From the NCBI GenBank assembly GCA_023525975.1, contig CM042032.1, positions 18,048,001 through 18,112,000 on the forward strand: a stretch of DNA of 64,000 bases, read 5' to 3'. Within the stretch, counting starts at the first letter, position 1, and each line of letters begins with the position of its first letter. This stretch comes from Smallanthus sonchifolius (taxonomy: Eukaryota; Streptophyta; Magnoliopsida; Asterales; Asteraceae). Positions 26,876-37,713 of the stretch are shown piece after piece. The translations under genes and the position numbers were made by a program. Under the pieces are notes generated by a model that was not told the origin of the DNA, made no database searches, and worked only from the letters and a program-made list of their open reading frames with translations.

Positions 26876-27117
26876 GTACAGAAAGGAAGGGTCGTGCGAA
26901 GGCGTGAAGGTTACCCGACACAAGACTGACATCCCATATTTATATATGTTAAGACAAATGCTATGTACTTAATTTTAAAAGACTTCCGCTGTTATGTCAT
27001 GTCATGTTACGTTATGTAATGAATGAATTCGAATGTTTTAAATTTAAGCTCAGTGATTATGACTATGTTTATGAGTAAATCCAACAAGTGAGGTCACCCG
27101 GGAAAAGGGGCCTTACA

Positions 27118-27364
27118 ATCTTTTTTAAGAAGGTTTTGTTACTAACAAGTTTACTTCCATTATAGGTAAGGTACCTATCTGTGTGCTCTACGTCTAGAAG
27201 ATTTGCAAATCCCTACTGCGTATGTTAAAACTTTTGAGGGTCTGTGAGCGGTAACTAAGTTGAGAGAGAGAAATTGAATGAGTATGCTCATCCCCTGTTG
27301 GGATGTACTATTAAACCTAAATTGGGGTTATCCGTTTAAAACTATGGTAGAGCTTGTTATGAAT
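27118..27364. other. Flank between element A and the plastid-derived segment
   Basis: No gene, LTR or terminal repeat is recognised. It may be the start of the plastid-derived piece or ordinary intergenic DNA. Confidence 0.4.
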
Positions 27365-27806
27365 TTATTTGTGGTTGTCTTGTTTTACTGAAGATGATGA
27401 GAACGTGAAATCCCACCCATTTATGCGTTGGAGAGAGAGAGCCTTTCTTCCATTTAGGATTAGGAATATACGTAATTGGACATGCTTTTTACACATCTCT
27501 CGTTATTTAAGACCCTATTCACCTCTTTGGGCTTCTATTGAATTGATAAATAAGTTTGATTTTCCATCTTATTGGATATCTTATATGACATGACCGATCA
27601 ATGGAAATACTCCAACACTCCACTATTCCATACATCACACTTGATAGATATCACGTTCATGGAATACGATTCACTTTCAAGATGATTTAGTGGTGAAATG
27701 GTAGACACGCGAGACTCAAAATCTCATGCTAAAGAGCGTGGAGGTTCGAGTCCTCTTCAAGGCATAATATTGAAAATGCATGCTCATTGAATGAACAATT
27801 CAATAA
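27365..27806 (+). other. Chloroplast-derived nuclear DNA (NUPT), left part
   Basis: The stretch includes an 81-base sequence that reads as chloroplast trnL-CAA, with the upstream bases (ATACGATTCACTTTCAAGATG) expected before that gene in plastid genomes. The left boundary is uncertain. The segment continues at 29374 after a TIR element that left a TAA duplication. Confidence 0.65.
27684..27764 (+). pseudogene. trnL-CAA: Decayed chloroplast-type tRNA-Leu (anticodon CAA)
   Basis: The 81 bases match the plastid leucine tRNA layout: D-arm (TGGTGAAATGGTAGACA), anticodon loop ACTCAAAAT with CAA, a long variable arm, and T-arm GGAGGTTCGAGTCC. The 5' acceptor strand reads GATTTAG and does not pair with the 3' strand CAAGGC, and one base of the anticodon stem has changed. 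It is therefore a nuclear relic, not a working gene. The identification is strong; the lack of function is inferred from the broken stem. Confidence 0.85.
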
Positions 27807-27829
27807 GGGTCTGTTCGGTATGAGGTAAT

Positions 27830-28015
27830 GGAATGGACGAGGGAATGGAATGGACGGGGGAATGGAATGGAAGGGGGAATGGAATGGACGGGGGAATGGA
27901 ATGGAAGGGGGAATGGAATGGACAGGGGAATGGAATGGACGAGGGAATGGAATGGACGGGGGAATGGAATGGACGGGGGAATGGAATGGACGGGGGAATG
28001 AAATGGACTAAGGAA
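27830..28015 (+). repeat. GGAATGGAATGGACGGG minisatellite
   Basis: About eleven tandem units of 15-17 bp built from GGAATGGAATGGACGGG with small changes, just inside the left terminal repeat. The inverse wording (CATTCCATTCCATCGTCC) is found just inside the right end, so the array seems to be an expansion of the terminal repeat itself. Confidence 0.85.
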
Positions 28016-28230
28016 AGGAATGGATCATTACCATTCCATTGTCATGCTTGGTTACCCTATGCGAATGAAATGAATCATTACTTAGTGTTGTTTGTTAAGA
28101 GGGAAAATACGAAGGAATGTAATACAATTCATGAAAAGATAAATAAATACCCTAGGATAATAAGGTCATGGGTCGGGTAATGGGTTAGGGCATGAGATGG
28201 GTCATGGGTCAGGGCATGGGACTATTAGCG

Positions 28231-28766
28231 ATATATTATTATTGATTTAGATTGATTTTGTAAATATTGTATTTAGATCCATATATATCGTTTCCTAGAA
28301 TAATGCTAGGGTTTGTTATGTATTCTCCCCTATAATTAGGGATGTTGGGATATCAATAAGATTCATTCAGAGTTTATACCATAAACCACTTTTATGGTAT
28401 CAGAGCTACGGTTCTGAGAAACCCCAATATAGCCGCCGGTCACCCGCCAACCAGCCTTCTTTCTGTGTCAAATATCCGATCCGGTCATGAGTGAAACAAA
28501 AGATACCACATCTGATCCGGTCATGAGTGAAACAAAAGATACCACACCCGATCCCAAGCCTGTTGGAGTTACCCTCCACCCTGCATACTCAGTATCCAAT
28601 ATCCAAACCAAAATTCGAACCCTAGACGGATCTAAGGTAACTTACTCATCATGGACCAAACTTTTTAAGCTTCATGCTATTGCTTACAAAGTGTTGGACC
28701 ACATCGATGACACAAAAACACCTGAAACAGCTTCCGAGGGTTACGATACCTGGAAAAAGAATGGGA
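28231..28766 (+). mobile_element. Truncated Copia retrotransposon fragment (LTR end, primer site, gag start)
   Basis: The piece holds the 3' end of an LTR, a primer site TGGTATCAGAGC (28395-28406) and, from an ATG at 28487, about 90 residues of a Copia-type gag N-terminus (GSKVTYSSWTKLFKLHAIAY pattern). A 36-bp tandem duplication lies at its start. It then breaks off into GTCATGGG repeats. It sits inside the GTCATGGG array of the TIR element. Confidence 0.7.
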
Positions 28767-29165
28767 GGGGCCATGTCGGGTATATTAGGGTTTCCTGTAG
28801 ACCATGGGTCGAGTCTGGGTCGGGTCATGTCGGGTCGTGGGTCGTGTCATGGGACGAGCATGAGTCGGGTCATGAAACAGAGCATGGGAGGGGCCATGGG
28901 TCATGTCATGGGTTGGTTTATGGGTCGTGTCATGGATCGGGTCATGGTCCGAGCATGGGTCGAGTCTGGGTCTGGTCATGGGTCGGGGCATTGGACGGGT
29001 CATGGTTCGGGTCATGAGTCTAGTCATGTCGGGTCGTGGGTCGTGTCATGAGATAGAGCGTGGGACGAGCCATGGGTCGCGTCATGGGCGGTCATGGGTT
29101 AGTGTTTAGGTCGGGTCATGGATCAGATCATGGGTTAGTGTTTGGGTCGGGGCATGGTTCGGGTA
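28767..29165 (+). repeat. GTCATGGGTCGG degenerate tandem array
   Basis: Many copies of GGGTCATG/GGGTCGTG words with irregular spacing; a few more copies lie left of the Copia piece (28165-28230). Open frames through this array are a by-product of the repeat. Confidence 0.8.
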
Positions 29166-29373
29166 ATTAATTAAACAAATTCATTCAATTCCTTGAAGGA
29201 ATGGAAAAAAAACACATCTCCCCCAAGGAATGAAAATCATTAAAAGGGAAGGAATCACATTCCTTATGTAATTGTACATTCCATTCCTATGTGTTTACCA
29301 TACATGTTTTTTTTCATTCCATCGTAATGACTCATTCCATTCCATCGTCCATTCATGCATACCAAATACTACC

Positions 29374-29570
29374 TAAGAGAGCTCGGGTAGCAATACCGAT
29401 TCAACCCAAGCTCTCTTGGAATAAGTTCGACATCAGATCACGAAATCTTGGTCATCTTCTCTGTCTAATGAATGAGAAGTTTGCTTTAAAATTTCAAATC
29501 TTTCACCTTGCACCCACCCTTAAACAATTAAAAATGATATACATCTATGCAGTTGTTTGTCTTATAAAAA
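29374..29570 (+). other. Chloroplast-derived nuclear DNA, right part
   Basis: Follows the second TAA and continues the sequence after trnL-CAA (AATTCAATAA then GAGAGCTCGG when the TIR element is removed). The right boundary is estimated. Confidence 0.55.
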
Positions 29571-29942
29571 TCAGATAGAGATCCTCATATTGTTATTTCT
29601 TATGCTGTAAAGAGAGAATAAAAGAATGAATCGTTTATGTATATTTAAGTGAATCTTTTTTCTAGTTTATGCTCCGTAATTGGCTGAAAGACGAAAGAAT
29701 ATCTTAAATTCTCAAGTTGAGGATCAATGTAAACCCTAAAACCACACAAAAACAGAGGGTATAAATTGCAAATACAAGAAACATGAGGGGAAGTTCAGGT
29801 AACATATCGAAAAGAGTACAAAAATGTCAAAATAAAGACGCCAAAGAATCCTCACCTATCCATCATTTTGATTCCTGTTTGTTATTCCCCAACTACCATA
29901 ATCAATTCAACCTGTTCTTGAGCTCTCAACCATCTTCCTATC
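29571..29942 (+). promoter_or_regulatory. Upstream region and 5' UTR of ISPE
   Basis: AT-rich and without coding signal. It must hold the ISPE promoter, but no single box stands out clearly enough to be named. Confidence 0.4.
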
Positions 29943-32900
29943 ATGGCTGCCTCCCCCTTCATCCACAGTAGCCACATTAACTGTTCCAGCCATGGTATAT
30001 CGAAAATCAGAAACCCACTTGAAGGTGGTTTCTATAATCCCAAAGGCTTCTCGTCTTTTCAAAATAATCACAGAAATATGAGAACTCATATTGTCAAAGC
30101 CACATCTGATGGCAGAAAACAAGTGGAGGTTGTTTCCCTTAACTTATTTTTATTAAATTACAGATTTTTGGTGATACCCTTTTGTGATTATTGCTGTTAA
30201 GTCTCACTAATTAGTTTTTTGGTGGTGGGTATTGTAGCTTGTGTATAATCTTGATGAAAAGCTAAATAGATTAGCTGATGATGTGGATATGAATGCTGGA
30301 TTGTCAAGACTCACTCTGTTCTCTCCTTGCAAGGTGTGTAATAATGTGATTCCTTGATTACTTTACTTGTTGTGTTGTTTTGTTCATGTGTTTGTTGATG
30401 GGTATGAAATTGGATGTTAATTTATGCTTATAATGTTACTCCCTAACCTATGATTAAAAGGAGACATTAGTAGTTTTACAATTGGTTAATATGCAAAATT
30501 TGAAATTGTTTCAAATGCTGTTTTGTTTGATCCCAAAAACTTCAAGATTGTCATATGGATCTTGAGGTTGAAATCAGCCCATTTGATTTCAATAGTCACT
30601 GTAATGCTCTTGTCTTTTGTTGGGTGGTGGGTGATTGGTTATATTTAGCCTTTTTTGCCCGGGAAAAGTATGTTACGGGGATACTTAAACAAGAATCATG
30701 GATTTTATTCAACTTTTCTTTCATTTTTGAAGAAATTGGTGAATTTATGTACCACAATTAGTTGACTTTCACATGAGTTCTTTGAATTATATGCTTTATG
30801 AACTGGTTGAGATGGATGTGAAATCTTTTTAAAATGCAGATCAATGTTTTTCTACGAATTACAAGAGGCCAGATGGGTTTCATGACTTGGCATCTCTATT
30901 TCATGTAAGTTCTACAATATGTAGTTTATCGCTTAAAAGATCGTGTTTGAGCTCTGCTGTTTTGTTCACCAATATATTAAGTGAATCAATACTGATAATT
31001 GTTAATATTTTCTTTTATATTTCAAAGGTTTTCTGTTACTTTTGAGGTTTAAAATTGGACCATTTTTACCTCTAGGTAATCAGCTTAGGAGATAAGATAA
31101 AGTTCTCCTTGTCACCATCGAAATCTACAGATCGCCCTGTCAACTAATGTGCCCGGAATTCCACTTGATGAAAGAAATTTGGTAAATGAGCAATCTTTCT
31201 TGATTCTTTTGCCCTTTTAATGTTCGAGGTATGCATATTTTAATAATTTATACAATCTTGTGTGCATTCAGATAATAAAGGCCTTGAATCTATATCGGAA
31301 GAAGACTGGAAGTGACAAATTCTTTTGGGTAAAGATGTGTAAAATTACATGAAAATCCTGAATCTTATCAGTTAGATCATTCATACATATTGATATCTGT
31401 TGGTGGGTTGGTAACAGGACAAAACTAGTTATTTCTGGTACGGGTTGAAATGCGTAGTATACAACCCAAACACTTTCGGTCCACAAATTATAACTTCTTT
31501 TTTATTTTATTTTTATAAATGATTAGTATGCCAAAGAAAATATGTAATGTTCATAATATGTAATTTGTTAAATAAAAACATTTATGAGGTCTTATGCATT
31601 AAAAATACACTTTGGGCCACTTTCGACCCGTTTACTAGCTCTTGTTTTACCCATTTGACCCGTTAGAGATAAAACATAACCCAATTGACTTGTTCATAAA
31701 TAAATGGGTCGAAATCACCAGCTTCTGTTATTTACTTGTTATATATTTTGGGGCAGGTTCATGTTGATAAAAGAGTTCCAACTGGGGCTGGGCTTGGTGG
31801 TGGAAGTAGTAATGCTGCAACCGCTCTTTGGGCAGCAAACCAATTCAGTGGTTGTCTGGCCACTGAAAAGGAACTCCAAGAATGGTCAGGTGAGATTGGC
31901 TCAGATGTTCCCTTCTTCTTCTCCAATGGAGCCGCTTATTGCACAGGTAGAGGTGAGGTACGTCTTCCCACAAGCAAACAGGCTCAGAGTATCAGTTCAT
32001 AGCATCAGATGACCAATTTGCTAATATTTTTTTTAATGAAATTTGCATAAAGAACCCTCAAAACAGTCCAATTCAAGTTCTTAAGTTTTGTGTTATCCTT
32101 TACTGTTTCACTTGTGCCAGACAGACATTATAACCTGAAAATCACATTGCTGATGTCAGATTGTTCAAGATATACCATCACCTGTACCTTTTGACTTGCC
32201 AATGGTTCTGATTAAGCCCCCACAGGCATGCTCCACAGCTGAAGTTTACAAGGTAATGTATTTCTTATGACGAGACGTGGCAACTGGCAATATGAGTGGG
32301 TCATGCAAGTTGGGTAACAGGTCAAAAATAGGTTCGGGTTGCACGGGTCATTATTAGTACAAATCAAACAGGCTGGGTGGGGATGACCCACAAACACTTT
32401 TTGTTCAGTTTTTATAAATGTTCAATGCGCGAATCATGTGTACAGAAAGCATATTGTTACTAATAATTAAGTCGATTAAAAACATTTAGGATGTTTAACA
32501 TGCTTATAATAGACTTTAGCTAACTTTCAACCCATTTGAACCGTTCTCCTTTTGACTAATTTCTTTTATTTGACCCGTTTGAGATAGAACACAACCCAAA
32601 TCAGCCCATTCATAAGTAAATGGATTGAATTTGCCACCTCTACTAATGAAAATGATATTTAAAAGGTTGATAGTGTAATCATCATTCTAAGTTGAAATGT
32701 TGATTATCAGCATTTCCGGTTAGATGCATCAAGTACCGTTGATCCTTTAACCTTGCTGGAGAAGATCTCAAAGAATGGAATATCACAAGATGTTTGTGTA
32801 AATGATTTGGGTATGAAGCTATGTAGATTTACTAATGAATCAAAATTTATTTCTTCCATAGAAGATTAATATCACTTCACATTTATTATCACCACAGAAC

Positions 32901-33610
32901 CGCCTGCGTTTGAAGTGCTTCCATCTTTGAAAAGATTAAAACAACGCGTAGTTGCTGCAGGGCGTGGAAAATATGATGCTGTCTTCATGTCTGGAAGGTA
33001 CCAACGTCAATCTGTAGTTGGAATCATGATAGTGGCATTCATGTGCGGTGTCAACTGTCAAATGATAAATATGAAAAATACACTCAATAAAATGATCATA
33101 ACAACCGTTCATCATATTGCTTTTGCAGTGGAAGCACCATAGTAGGCGTTGGCTCTCCAGACCCCCCACATTTTATATATGATGAAGAAGAGTATAAGGA
33201 TGTCTTTTTATCCGGTAAGTTTGGATTACTCGACAAAAAAGTTTTTTTTTTTCATATTAATACTCTAAAATTACATTTGAACTATATTACATGATGTTCC
33301 TTTCACTTTTTAATTTCTAAATTTTGGCATAAAATATCCATCTAGATTAAGTTGACACAAAACAAATTAAAAAAAAAAGTTATAAAAATAAACTGGTTAA
33401 AGAGCGCCTTAAAATGCTATTGTTTACCGTCTCTTGTTCCCTTACTACAAAAGGGTATTTTAGTCATTTGGCCGATTGTTAAAAAAACTGACTTTTCATG
33501 CTGCGAATGCAGAAGCTAACTTCGTCACACGAGCAGATCAACAATGGTACACAGAACCATCTTCATCAAATGCTAGTTCACTTGCAGACCACTCCAGCGG
33601 TACTGCATAG
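29943..33610 (+). CDS. ISPE: 4-diphosphocytidyl-2-C-methyl-D-erythritol kinase (ISPE/CMK), 11 exons, frame broken in exons 3 and 4
   Basis: ISPE phosphorylates CDP-methylerythritol with ATP in the plastid MEP pathway, a step towards carotenoids, chlorophyll side chains and other isoprenoids. Exons: 29943-30128, 30238-30333, 30840-30904, 31076-31181, 31272-31328, 31757-31957, 32160-32252, 32711-32810, 32898-32997, 33129-33214, 33513-33610, all with GT-AG borders. Exon 1 encodes a Ser-rich plastid transit peptide. Exon 6 has the GHMP-kinase ATP loop PTGAGLGGGSSNAA, and exons 9-10 the SGSGST motif. Exon 3 has lost 4 bases and exon 4 has gained 1 relative to the conserved reading, so the spliced frame hits a stop at the exon 3/4 junction. 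Either a recently dead copy or assembly error; every other exon is open. MITE copies sit in the introns after exons 5 and 7. Confidence 0.9.
31398..31725. mobile_element. MITE copy in an ISPE intron
   Basis: Shares GGGTTGGTAACAGG, TTTGACCCGTT and CATAAATAAATGGGTCGAAATC with the copies at 32272 and 45860. The ends are less clear than in the other copies. It lies between exons 5 and 6, away from the splice sites. Confidence 0.55.
32272..32645. mobile_element. MITE copy in an ISPE intron
   Basis: Ends are ACGTGGCAACTGG and AATTTGCCACCTCT, an imperfect inverted repeat (GAGGTGGCAA type). The inner words (GGGTAACAGGTCAAA; CATAAGTAAATGG) match the other two copies. No coding capacity. Confidence 0.6.
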
Positions 33611-33879
33611 TCCAGTTATGTATGAGGTTGTAAGATTAATAATCCTTTTAGGTTTCACTAATGATCTATGTTCTACATAACTTCTATAAACACCGGCGTA
33701 AATGGGTTCATATCAGTGTTTCACTGCTGATCTATGTTCTACATAACTTCTACATATCAGGGAGATTGAGACGTTATGAGGAAGAAGCTCGATCTTCATT
33801 CCGTGCAGTGAGTACTTCTACTGCTTGTCTTTCGTTCGTGTCTGATTTTATTTGTTTTTACCATTATGATTAAGATGTT
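33611..33879 (+). other. 3' flank of ISPE with a 66-bp-spaced direct repeat
   Basis: GATCTATGTTCTACATAACT occurs at about 33662 and again about 66 bp later. Probably 3' UTR and flank; no other signal is seen. Confidence 0.4.
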
Positions 33880-34438
33880 ACCCGCATGTGCTTACTGTAG
33901 ATTTTGGAATATCCGTGTAGGGTGTTTATTACTGCATACTCGGGTATAGCCGTGTGTTATATTCAAACATAACGGATATAGTGGATAACTATATTCAATC
34001 ATACCGGGCCTAGCTGTTGTGCTATGCTCAATCGCGTCAATCAAGGTTTGAATTGTGCTTAGATAAACATGAAGGATTCAACCATATATGCTATATCTAG
34101 CAAGTTAAACAATGAGTTTGCAAAACGTTTTTATCTACTATTTATCGGGTCCACAAAACCTATGTACTCACCAACTTTATAGTTGACACTTGATTTAACT
34201 AATGTTTCAGGTTTGGATATGTGATTGCTTGCTGAAGATTCTTCCACTTAAGAACTTATGGACCTAGTTAATTAAATCAATGTTTTGAAATAGACTAGGT
34301 TATTTGAATTGTATTGTACTTGAATATTTTTTACTTTTAATTAAATTAATGAATTATGCGACATTTTAGCTATCATGTGCTTTTGAACAATCATCCATTG
34401 TCCGCCTCGATGATTCCGCCATCGGTCGGGGTGTGACA
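33880..34438 (+). repeat. 3' portion of a Ty3/gypsy-type LTR
   Basis: Ends CGGTCGGGGTGTGACA at 34438, joined directly to Copia pol sequence. Contains ACTCACCAACTTTATAGTTGACA and AATGTTTCAG (ending 34210), the acceptor half of the intron-like module found in the other families, 228 bp before the LTR end. The 5' LTR end and a matching donor were not found, so this is a truncated or solo LTR. Confidence 0.6.
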
Positions 34439-35400
34439 GTTCAATTTCTCCTCTCGCTCACTCCATTAAGTTGGGGTGTGCGAGGAGAAGTGGGCAGAGA
34501 AATAATTCCGTGCTCCTTCAGACGATTAAGAAATTCTAAGCTGAGATACTCGCCACTTCGATCTGATCGAAGTGTCTTAATAGATTTATCGAGTTGTTTC
34601 TCTACTTTGTTTTGAAACTCTTTGAACTTTTCAAATGTTTCATACTTGTGTTTCATAAGATAGACATAAACATATCGACTATAATCGTCAATAAATGAAA
34701 CGAAGTATCTTTCATGATTTATAGACATGGTTCTGAAAGGGCCACACACATCAGTGTGTATAAGGCCTAGCAGATCTTTGGCTCGTTCACCAACATGGGT
34801 GAAGGGGTCCTTTGTGAGTTTGCCAGCTAAACAAGACTCGTAATTATCAAATGAGTCCTGTCCGGTAGGTTCAAGAATTCCCTCGGATTGGAGTCTTTTA
34901 ATGCGTGCCTTGCTTATGTGGCCAAGTCGACAATGCCATAGAAAAATATCATTAATGCCAGATTTGATACGTTTAGAAAGATTATATATGTTATTGTCAG
35001 TTTGAACGTCAATCTCATAAATACCGTTTTGAGGTTTAGCCTCAAAATAAAAGATATCATTTAAGTAGGCAGAAATACCAATACCATTAAAAACGTACTT
35101 AAATCCTTGTTCAAACAATAAAGAAACTGAAATAATGTTTCTGGTTAAACCAGGTGCAAACAAACAATTGTTCAAAACAACCACAAGGCCAGAAGGACAT
35201 GAGAGATGATATGTTCCAGTTGCAAGAACTGGTACTCTTTTCCCATCACCAACGATGAGCTCCATGTTGCCTTGTTTCAGCTTCCTCCAACTTTTAGGTT
35301 CCTGCAAGACATTAATGATGTGGTATCTACATCCAGTATCAAATACTCATGTGTTGCTACAAACAGTACAAATTTTAATAATATAAATGAGAATACCTGA
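34439..35400 (-). pseudogene. Copia pol fragment: protease end, GAG-pre-integrase and integrase
   Basis: From the protease motif DTGC (near 35340) the frame continues through the GAG-pre-integrase domain (LWHCRLGHIS, near 34915) and the integrase core start (HTDVCGPF, then FIDDYSRYVYVY). It is cut at 34439, before the catalytic glutamate region is complete. Upstream stops separate it from gag. It is non-functional. Confidence 0.85.
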
Positions 35401-35424
35401 AGAGGTGCCCTCACCACTGACCCT

Positions 35425-36275
35425 CTACAGCTTCAGCTTGGCTAGATATTCAGGACAGTTACGTTTCCAGTGTCCCACTTTGTTGCATTCAAAGCATTGG
35501 CGCTCCTCAGGAGGGGGTGCTTTTGAAGCTTTCTTATTATTGTTGGTGGCAGGCTTGACAGCAACATTAACCTTCTTCTTGCCTTTTCTATTATAACCTC
35601 TTTTCTTGGGGTTAGGTTTTTTAACACCAGCAGATCTGACCATCAGAACTTGATTTTTCTTTCCTTGGATATTCATCTCGGCTGTTTTGAGCATACCATG
35701 TAGCTCGGCCACTGTCTTCACCAAGCCATTCATGTTGAAATTCATTACGAATTGAGCATAGGAGGGAGAGAGTTTAAGATGAAATTAGTAGCCATGTCAT
35801 CCTTCATGGGATATCCAAGTTTGTTCATCTGGTCGATGTACCCTTTCATCTTAAGTACATGAGCACTAACAGGCATGCCCTCTTGCATCGTGCAACGAAT
35901 GAGCTGAGACATGGTTTCATAGCGTTCTTGTCGGGCTTGTTTCAGGAACATGCCCTTAAGTTGCTCAATCATGTCAAAGGCACTCAGGTCCTCCATGCTC
36001 TTTTGGAGCTCACGGGACATGCAGGCCAGCATAAGGCAGGCCACCTCAGTGGCATCATCTCTTTGTTTTTCCCAGGCCTTACGATCGACAACCGTGTTAC
36101 CATCGGGTGCCTCAGGGACTGGTGCATCGAGAACATAGAGCTTCTTAGCCATCTTGAGAACTATTCTCAGATTGCACTGCCACGAGAGAAAGTTGGTGTT
36201 ATCCAGCTTTTCATTCTCAAGGATAGACTTGAGAGCGAAGGAGTTATTAGTATTATTATTATTTTCAGTAGACAT
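35425..36275 (-). pseudogene. Copia gag with one frameshift
   Basis: An ATG at 36275 opens 176 codons with a Copia UBN2-type gag domain (NFLSWQCNLRIVLKM near the start). The frame shifts near 35745, where translation would stop, and resumes to 35425 with a CCHC knuckle (CFECNKVGHWKRNC). A one-base change explains the break. Confidence 0.85.
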
Positions 36276-37700
36276 CTGTCAAGATAAGCAAAAAAAATAA
36301 ATTAGTATAAAGAAAGTGAAAAATCCTTATTAATTTATGACCCAATTACAGAAATTAGAACAAGGAGTGAGAATCTAGCTAAATCAGTCACTAATGGTAG
36401 CTGTGACATACAACATTAGTAAGTGGGTAACTAGACTGACAATTAGTGTCAATTGCGGAAAGATGCACAACTCTCGTGTATGAGGCCGCTAAGACAAGAC
36501 ATGTCTATGCATTGATACGTTTAGCCTAATCTATGTCCACTTTTAATCTCTTGACAGCTGGGGCATGTAACAAGAGAGAAAAGTAACAGTCGTCCTAAAA
36601 CAGGTACTTGCGAAAGGGCAGATGTGTCAACGAAACCCTTGCGCCTTGGAAGGATAAACTACGCATCCAGTGCGGTGCTATGGCTCCAAACACCGATGTT
36701 TCGTTTTATGCTTCAAGTGTTCCTTATAATAGGATGGCATAGACCATTGGTTTTAAATATGGGTTCCAATTTTAGTGTTTACCGAATAGGGTCAAACATA
36801 ACGAATGATTAAATCATACGTGTGTTGTAAAAGCCAGTTTTACTATTTAAAGTCATGACAAATTTGATGAACCCTTTCATCTCACAGGACACTTAATTTT
36901 AAATAACCTATTAAAACTAAGTTTGTCGCGACTTGAATAACCAGTTAAAGTTAATAGTTGAAAACTATTAAGTTATAAGTTTTGAAATTAAATTTAGTTT
37001 AAATTGAAAAACTTTAGCGGTTATTTATTTTATAAAAACAAGCCAGTTGTTATTTTTATAAAATTCTACAAGTTGTAAAATTAGAACTTGTGGTGACAAA
37101 TTGTGACATTTTAAAACTCCTTTTAAAACGTTTGGTGTTTGGTTGGTTTATAATAAATTTAAGTTATAAAAAAATTAAAAGCAACCATAAAGCAAATAAA
37201 TATGTAAATCTTTTAGGGCCAAGATTGTTTGATCTTGCTAGAGCCAGTTAGCAAGACCAAACGGGTCACGAGGTCCACAAAATTAAAACAACCACAAGGA
37301 TGGACTTCCGTGCATCTAGTCGTCTCGGATGACTCCCACTGACTCCATGATTCCTGTTGTGTCTTTAGATTTGTCTTTGGGTTTTTATTACATTACATAA
37401 AGTAAAAAAACCTATTCTATTACAACTTTGAGCCATCAAAAGTGGGCCAAAACCATCAAAAAAAAATGAATAATAAACACAAACAACTCAATCACATGGG
37501 TCGAACCAGATTTACATATTCAACACAATCACATACGGGCAATATATTTGGTCAAATAAAATAAAAAATCGACCAAATTAATAAATAAATAAAAATTGCC
37601 CCAAAAAACAGATCATATCAGAAACTTCAAGATAGTTAAAGTTTGTGATTAATCTAACCGGTGAAACCAGACCGGTTCCGATTTGCGTGTTATAACCCAG
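36276..37700 (-). other. Untranslated leader of the Copia element
   Basis: About 1.4 kb without coding signal between the primer site and gag. Confidence 0.6.
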
Positions 37701-37712
37701 CCTCTGATACCA
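37701..37712 (-). other. Primer-binding site of the Copia element
   Basis: TGGTATCAGAGG on the minus strand, one base from the LTR end; complementary to initiator methionine tRNA apart from the last base. Confidence 0.85.
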
Positions 37713-37713
37713 C

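Larger units (their letters stand above)
1..27117 (+). mobile_element. Element A: Ty3/gypsy chromovirus, 5' part missing, split by nested insertions
   Basis: The outermost element of the nest runs on the plus strand: gag remnant (1-27), LARD insertion (28-21310), rest of gag-pol (21316-25151), a polypurine stretch (GGAGGG, about 25179-25184) and a 3' LTR (25191-27117). Gene order (gag, protease, RT, RNase H, integrase) is that of Ty3/gypsy. The integrase C-terminus and sequence style fit a Tekay/Del-like chromovirus, which is inference. Element C at the right end of the window is the same family in the opposite orientation. The many stops and frameshifts show this copy is old and dead. Confidence 0.85.
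25191..27117 (+). repeat. 3' LTR of element A (1927 bp)
   Basis: Starts TGTAACATCTC right after the polypurine stretch and ends GGCCTTACA. It corresponds to 57145-59081 of element C. Inside are a TATA box (25311), GA-rich sequence near 25360-25400, a 33-bp hairpin minisatellite (25698-25850) and an intron-like module (26006-26875). The target duplication cannot be checked because the 5' end is outside the window. Confidence 0.9.
27807..29373. mobile_element. Harbinger/Tourist-type TIR element with tandem repeats inside
   Basis: Begins GGGTCTGTTCGGTATG and ends with the imperfect inverse (CATACCAAATACTACC), flanked on both sides by TAA (27804-27806 and 29374-29376), the target duplication typical of PIF/Harbinger elements. 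Removing it rejoins the plastid-derived flanks. Inside are a GGAATGG minisatellite, a truncated Copia piece, and a GTCATGGGTCGG array. No transposase is present, so it is non-autonomous. Confidence 0.75.

Noticed and set aside
27684..27764. Functional tRNA-Leu gene
   Set aside because: The acceptor stem no longer pairs and the flanks are plastid-derived.
28785..29027. His/Thr-rich minus-strand frame
   Set aside because: Translation of the GTCATGGG array on the other strand; composition explains it.
27833..29109. Open frames over the GGAATGG and GTCATGGG repeats
   Set aside because: They are repeat translations without domain content; only the Copia gag piece from 28487 has real similarity.
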